Shown piece by piece: positions 5,928-8,943 of a stretch of 8,943 nucleotides of DNA. This stretch comes from Acidaminococcaceae bacterium (GTDB lineage: Bacteria > Bacillota > Negativicutes > Acidaminococcales > Acidaminococcaceae): the NCBI GenBank assembly GCA_028693975.1, contig JAQUUF010000035.1:1-8943 (forward strand), read 5' to 3'. The notes under the pieces are model-generated. The model was not told the origin of the DNA. It worked only from the letters and a program-made list of their open reading frames with translations, and ran no database searches. A program made the position numbers and the translations under genes. Positions within the stretch are counted from its first letter, which is position 1. Each line of letters begins with the position of its first letter.

Positions 5928-7163
5928 ATGGAAATAAAACCATTTGCCAAAAAAGTATGGCTGTCATCACCAACCATGCATGGGGAAGAACTAAAGTATA
6001 TGACTGAGGCCTATGAAACCAACTGGATGTCTACAGTAGGGGCCAACCTTAATGAGGTAGAACGCCTGACCTGTGAAAAAATAGGTTGCAAATATTCCGT
6101 AGCACTTTCTGCGGGAACTGCTGCTTTGCATCTGGCAATGAAGTTAGCTGGGATTAAAACCGGCGACAAAGTATTCTGCTCAGACATGACATTTGATGCC
6201 AGTGTGAACCCGGTAGTCTATGAGGGTGGCGTGCCTATTTTCATAGATTCAGAATATGAAACATGGAACATGGATCCTATAGCACTAGAAAAAGCCTTTG
6301 AGATTTATCCTGATGTGAATGTGGTAGTCGTTGCCCATCTCTATGGAACACCGGGAAAGATAGACGAAATCAGAGCCATCTGTGACAAGCATGGTGCTTT
6401 CCTGGTTGAGGATGCCGCTGAGAGTCTAGGAGCTACCTACAAAGGAGTGCAGACCGGTAGCTTCGGAGATGCCTCCTGTATCTCTTTTAACGGGAACAAA
6501 ATCATCACAGGATCTGCCGGCGGCATGTTGCTGACAGATGACAAAGAGGCAGCAGATAAAGTGAGAAAATGGTCTACCCAGTCCAGAGAAAATGCTCCCT
6601 GGTATCAGCATGAAGAGATTGGTTACAACTATCGTATGAGCAATGTCATAGCCGGAGTAGTTCGTGGACAATTCCCACATCTGGAAGAACACATTGCTCA
6701 GAAGAAAGCCATCTATGAAAGATACAAAGCAGGCTTTAAAGATTTACCGGTGCAAATGAATCCCTATGATGAAGTAAATAGTGTTCCTAATTTCTGGCTC
6801 AGCTGTCTCATTATCAATCCGGAAGCCATGTGCAAACAAGTACGGAGCGAGAATGAAGCGCTATATATAACTGAAAAAGGCAAAAGCTGTCCAACAGAAA
6901 TCCTAGAAATATTAGCTAAGTATAATGCAGAAGGGCGCCCAATCTGGAAGCCTATGCACATGCAGCCATTATATCGCATGAATCCCTTTATCACTAGAGA
7001 AGGTAGTGGCAGAGCGAAGACTAATGCCTACAATGCAGATATGCAGTCCAGTATTATAAACGAGGATATTTTCAATAGAGGTTTGTGTCTGCCTAGTGAT
7101 AATAAAATGACGGCAAAAGAGCAAGATGTGATTATTGAGATTATTAAGAAGTGTTTTGAATAA
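5928..7163 (+). CDS. DegT/DnrJ/EryC1/StrS-family (PglE-like) sugar aminotransferase
   Basis: PLP-dependent aminotransferase expected to turn a nucleotide-bound 4-keto-6-deoxy sugar into the 4-amino sugar, using glutamate as donor, in the cytoplasm. Seen: SAGTAALHLAMKLAGI (61-76) for cofactor phosphate binding; HLYG (137-140); VEDAAESLGATYKG (160-173) with Asp162 for the pyridine nitrogen; SFNGNKIITGSAGGML (186-201) with Lys191 as the Schiff-base lysine; and GYNYRMSNVIAGVVRGQ (232-248). At 411 aa it is slightly longer than the usual 370-390, from extra sequence at about 300-345. The dehydratase at the left end of the window would supply a suitable substrate, and a PglC-type transferase follows downstream, so a bacillosamine/QuiNAc4N-type route is likely. 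GC (low 40s) is intermediate between the upstream and downstream genes. It ends with two stop codons in a row (TAA TAA). The exact sugar is not deducible; C3-aminating relatives exist. Confidence 0.9.
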   Translation: MEIKPFAKKVWLSSPTMHGEELKYMTEAYETNWMSTVGANLNEVERLTCEKIGCKYSVALSAGTAALHLAMKLAGIKTGDKVFCSDMTFDASVNPVVYEGGVPIFIDSEYETWNMDPIALEKAFEIYPDVNVVVVAHLYGTPGKIDEIRAICDKHGAFLVEDAAESLGATYKGVQTGSFGDASCISFNGNKIITGSAGGMLLTDDKEAADKVRKWSTQSRENAPWYQHEEIGYNYRMSNVIAGVVRGQFPHLEEHIAQKKAIYERYKAGFKDLPVQMNPYDEVNSVPNFWLSCLIINPEAMCKQVRSENEALYITEKGKSCPTEILEILAKYNAEGRPIWKPMHMQPLYRMNPFITREGSGRAKTNAYNADMQSSIINEDIFNRGLCLPSDNKMTAKEQDVIIEIIKKCFE

Positions 7164-7222
7164 TAAAGATAGTTTATATACCTTATGCATATGGCATGTG
7201 GATTTTTTAAGGGGTTGTGATA
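7164..7222 (+). promoter_or_regulatory. Short AT-rich spacer with the ribosome site that fixes the next start
   Basis: AAGGGG (7209-7214) lies 8 bases before ATG 7223 but only 2 bases before the in-frame GTG at 7217, so ATG 7223 is the better start. The spacer also holds a small imperfect palindrome around TTATGCATATGGCATG (7182-7197). No convincing promoter or terminator was seen. Confidence 0.5.
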
Positions 7223-8044
7223 ATGGGAAAAACATGGTCAATATATAATCATTGTTTACTGTGCACATTACCGCCACATAATTGTCCCCCCCCAATGGAT
7301 AAAATAACTCCGTGGTATTTATTAAAAAACAATTTGTTATTAGCTCGTTGGATTGATTGTTGGGATTCTACAAAAGAGACAGAATGGTGGCATTGTATAA
7401 AAGATGATGCATATGAAATTGATTCTTTAAAAGCAAAAAGACGCTATGAAATAAAAAGAGGAAGCAAAAATTTTAATGTCCGTATTATAAATCCAGAAAA
7501 ATATACAAAAGAAATATACGAAGTATTTTGTCAAGCATATACGGATTATCCTATATTATATAGACCAACAATTACTATTGAACAAATTGTTAATGCCTGT
7601 ATATCTTGGAAGAAAAATATTTTTATTGGAGGCTTTAATCATAATAATGAATTGTGTGGATGCGCAGTCTTAATTGATGATAAAGATTATGTGGATTTTA
7701 GTATGTTAAGAATAAAACCGGAATTTCAACATGATGGTATTAATTTTGCCATTGTTAATTTTATTTGTGACTGGATGATGCAGCATAAACGTTATATTTA
7801 TATAACTGATGGTGAAAGAAATATTCGACACATTACTGCTTTTCAAGATTTTTTGATTAAGTATTTTGGATTTAGAAAAGCATATTGTAGGCTTAATATT
7901 ATGTATAATCCGTTAGTGAAAATATTGATTTTAGGAATGTTTCCTTTTAAAGCACTCTTTGCTAGAATTGGGAACCAAAACACTTTAGTATACAATTTTT
8001 ACTGTTTATTAAAACAAGAAGAAATTAGAAGAAGCTTTCTATAA
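7223..8044 (+). CDS. Uncharacterised GNAT/FemAB-like acyltransferase-fold protein
   Basis: A 273-residue protein with no firmly recognised family. Features seen: an N-terminal segment with C11xxC14 and C21; ARWIDCWD (41-48); an aromatic patch ETEWWHCIKD (52-61); the basic stretch LKAKRRYEIKRGSKNF (69-84), which resembles the RR-x-I-x-K/R element of FemAB-like acyltransferases; a central part (134-185) with alternating beta-like strands, NELCGCAVLID and VDFSMLRIKPEF, and an amphipathic helix as in GNAT folds; then ITDGERNIRHITAFQDFL (194-211) and KYFGFRKAYCRL (213-224), and a hydrophobic segment (230-247). It may transfer an acetyl or aminoacyl group to the amino sugar. It lies between the PglE-like and PglC-like genes, where a PglD-type acetyltransferase is expected. 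A tract of eight C lies at codons 22-24. GC is about 30%. Start chosen by ribosome-site spacing; GTG 7217 would add two residues. Confidence 0.7.
   Translation: MGKTWSIYNHCLLCTLPPHNCPPPMDKITPWYLLKNNLLLARWIDCWDSTKETEWWHCIKDDAYEIDSLKAKRRYEIKRGSKNFNVRIINPEKYTKEIYEVFCQAYTDYPILYRPTITIEQIVNACISWKKNIFIGGFNHNNELCGCAVLIDDKDYVDFSMLRIKPEFQHDGINFAIVNFICDWMMQHKRYIYITDGERNIRHITAFQDFLIKYFGFRKAYCRLNIMYNPLVKILILGMFPFKALFARIGNQNTLVYNFYCLLKQEEIRRSFL
7286..7293 (+). repeat. Homopolymer tract of eight C inside the coding start
   Basis: Eight consecutive C in an otherwise AT-rich gene, at codons 22-24. Loss or gain of one C puts translation into a frame with a stop within three or four codons: TAA at 7300-7302 when one C is gained, and TAA at 7305-7307 when one is lost (numbered on this sequence). 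The tract is the only homopolymer of G or C this long in the window by eye. Confidence 0.85.
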
Positions 8045-8061
8045 TTAAATGGAGTTATGTA

Positions 8062-8745
8062 ATGTATAAAAAATATTTTAAAAGAATCTTTGATATTGTA
8101 TCTTCTGGAATAGCTCTTATTGTTTTATCTCCAGTATTGTTATATATTGCTTATCTTGTAAAGACAAAGCTTGGTTCTCCGATTTTGTTTACACAAATTC
8201 GTCCAGGCAAAGGTTGTAATTTGTTTAAAATGTATAAATTTAGAACGATGACTGATGCCAAAGATGAAAAAGGCAATCTATTGTCTGATAATGTGCGACT
8301 TACATCGTTTGGAAAAAAATTGCGTTCTACATCTCTTGATGAATTGCCGGAAATAATTAATATACTTAAAGGTGATATGAGCGTGGTAGGACCACGACCA
8401 CAATTAGTAAAAGATATGATGTTCTTCACAGATGAAGAAATGAAAAGGCAAAGCGTTTATCCTGGTCTAACTGGCCTGGCACAAATTAATGGTCGAAATA
8501 ATATAACATGGAAAGAAAAGTTTGCGTTTGACCTAGAGTACATTAAGAATATTAACTTTCTCGAAGATATTAGGATAATATATAGAACCGTTTTTAAAGT
8601 TACAGATAAAGAAGATATTTCCACAAAAGGAATGGAAACGGCTGAGGATTATGGGGATTGGTTGTTGAGGAATAATTTGATTCAACAAAATGAATATGAT
8701 TATAAAATGAAAAGTTCACAGCAAAGGATAGAAAACTTTAGATGA
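8062..8745 (+). CDS. PglC-type initiating phosphoglycosyltransferase
   Basis: Monotopic membrane enzyme of the bacterial sugar transferase family, expected to move a sugar-1-phosphate from a UDP-sugar to undecaprenyl phosphate and so begin repeat-unit assembly. Seen: the N-terminal re-entrant hydrophobic segment (about 9-33) with SPVLL (23-27), preceded by basic KRIFD; GSPILFTQIRPGKG (38-51); YKFRTMTD (58-65); the catalytic pair Asp93-Glu94 in SLDELPEIINILKGDMSVVGPRP (91-113), including the PRP motif at 111-113; and YPGLTGLAQINGRN (133-146). At 227 aa it is the short PglC/EpsL form without the extra membrane domain of WcaJ/WbaP. GGAG (8051-8054) stands 7 bases before the ATG. The C-terminal tail past residue 190 is variable in the family. 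Its stop overlaps the next ATG by 4 bases. GC is low, like the gene before it. Confidence 0.93.
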   Translation: MYKKYFKRIFDIVSSGIALIVLSPVLLYIAYLVKTKLGSPILFTQIRPGKGCNLFKMYKFRTMTDAKDEKGNLLSDNVRLTSFGKKLRSTSLDELPEIINILKGDMSVVGPRPQLVKDMMFFTDEEMKRQSVYPGLTGLAQINGRNNITWKEKFAFDLEYIKNINFLEDIRIIYRTVFKVTDKEDISTKGMETAEDYGDWLLRNNLIQQNEYDYKMKSSQQRIENFR

Positions 8746-8943
8746 ATATTTTGTATATTGATCATTATGCAGGTTCACTTGAATATGGCATGGAATTTAG
8801 ACCATATTATCTAGCTAAAGAATGGGTTAAATTAGGACACAATGTCAGAATAATTGGAGCAGACTTTTCGCACTTAAGAATAAAAAATCCTATTGTAAAA
8901 AATGATTTTGATACTGAACTTGTTGATGGAATAAAATACCAAT
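8742..8943 (+). CDS. WbuB-like family 4 glycosyltransferase (3' partial)
   Basis: The first 67 codons of a gene that runs off the window. The visible protein starts MNILYIDHYAGS, continues with YGMEFRPYYLAKEWVKLGHN (16-35) and VRIIGADFSHLR (36-47). The pattern of an N-terminal beta strand, then RPYYLA-x-EW-x-x-xGH-x-V-x-x-I-x-A-x-x-SH-x-R, is characteristic of the WbuB-type GT4 glycosyltransferases that add the second sugar to the lipid-linked repeat unit at the cytoplasmic membrane. The start overlaps the preceding stop (ATGA); AAAGGA (8723-8728) is 13 bases upstream, so coupling is likely. The catalytic C-terminal domain is outside the window. Confidence 0.8.
   Translation, partial: MNILYIDHYAGSLEYGMEFRPYYLAKEWVKLGHNVRIIGADFSHLRIKNPIVKNDFDTELVDGIKYQ

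Noticed and set aside
7182..7197. Small palindrome TTATGCATATGGCATG as an operator or terminator
   Set aside because: Imperfect and only a few base pairs, with no U-run and no associated regulator gene in the window.
7217..7219. GTG as the start of the acyltransferase-like gene
   Set aside because: It is only 2 bases from the AAGGGG ribosome site, while ATG 7223 is at a normal 8 bases.

Overview
The window is a stretch of a surface-polysaccharide (capsule or exopolysaccharide) locus. All genes lie on the plus strand, tightly packed, and both ends are cut by the window. The gene mix points to a Gram-negative-type (diderm) member of the Firmicutes, most likely Negativicutes. Regulatory enzymes typical of Gram-positive capsule operons (a CpsB-type PHP phosphatase and a stand-alone CpsD-type tyrosine kinase) sit next to a secreted Wza-type polysaccharide export protein, which only makes sense with an outer membrane. 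The strong AGGAGG-type ribosome binding sites also fit. I cannot name a genus from the sequence alone.

Region 1 (1-5765, GC around 50% by eye) is the machinery block. In order it holds: a CapD/PglF-type nucleotide-sugar 4,6-dehydratase (5' end outside the window); CpsB-type tyrosine phosphatase; after a short gap with a good extended -10 promoter, a short Wza-like export protein; a Wzz-type chain-length/co-polymerase protein; a CpsD-type BY-kinase with a tyrosine-rich tail; and a VanZ-like membrane protein. ATGA or 10-base overlaps link several pairs. Kinase, phosphatase, Wzz and export protein together form the phosphorylation-controlled polymerisation and export apparatus.

Region 2 (5766-5927) is non-coding apart from a possible 24-codon leader ORF. 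It holds a long A-rich/T-rich hairpin that may be a terminator, and a downstream segment able to pair with the same strand, so it could be an attenuator between the machinery block and the next block.

Region 3 (5928-8943) is the variable sugar block. A PglE-like aminotransferase (GC low 40s) is followed by AT-rich genes (about 30% GC): an acyltransferase-like protein of uncertain function, a PglC-type initiating phosphoglycosyltransferase, and the first 67 codons of a WbuB-like family 4 glycosyltransferase. Together with the dehydratase at the left end, these resemble the route to a 4-amino-4,6-dideoxy-sugar (bacillosamine/QuiNAc4N type) loaded on undecaprenyl phosphate. The acetyltransferase slot (PglD) appears to be occupied by an unrelated protein. 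That same gene carries an eight-C tract near its start, where a change of one base either way gives immediate termination: a candidate phase-variation switch.

No tRNA, rRNA, CRISPR array, insertion sequence or integrase was seen.
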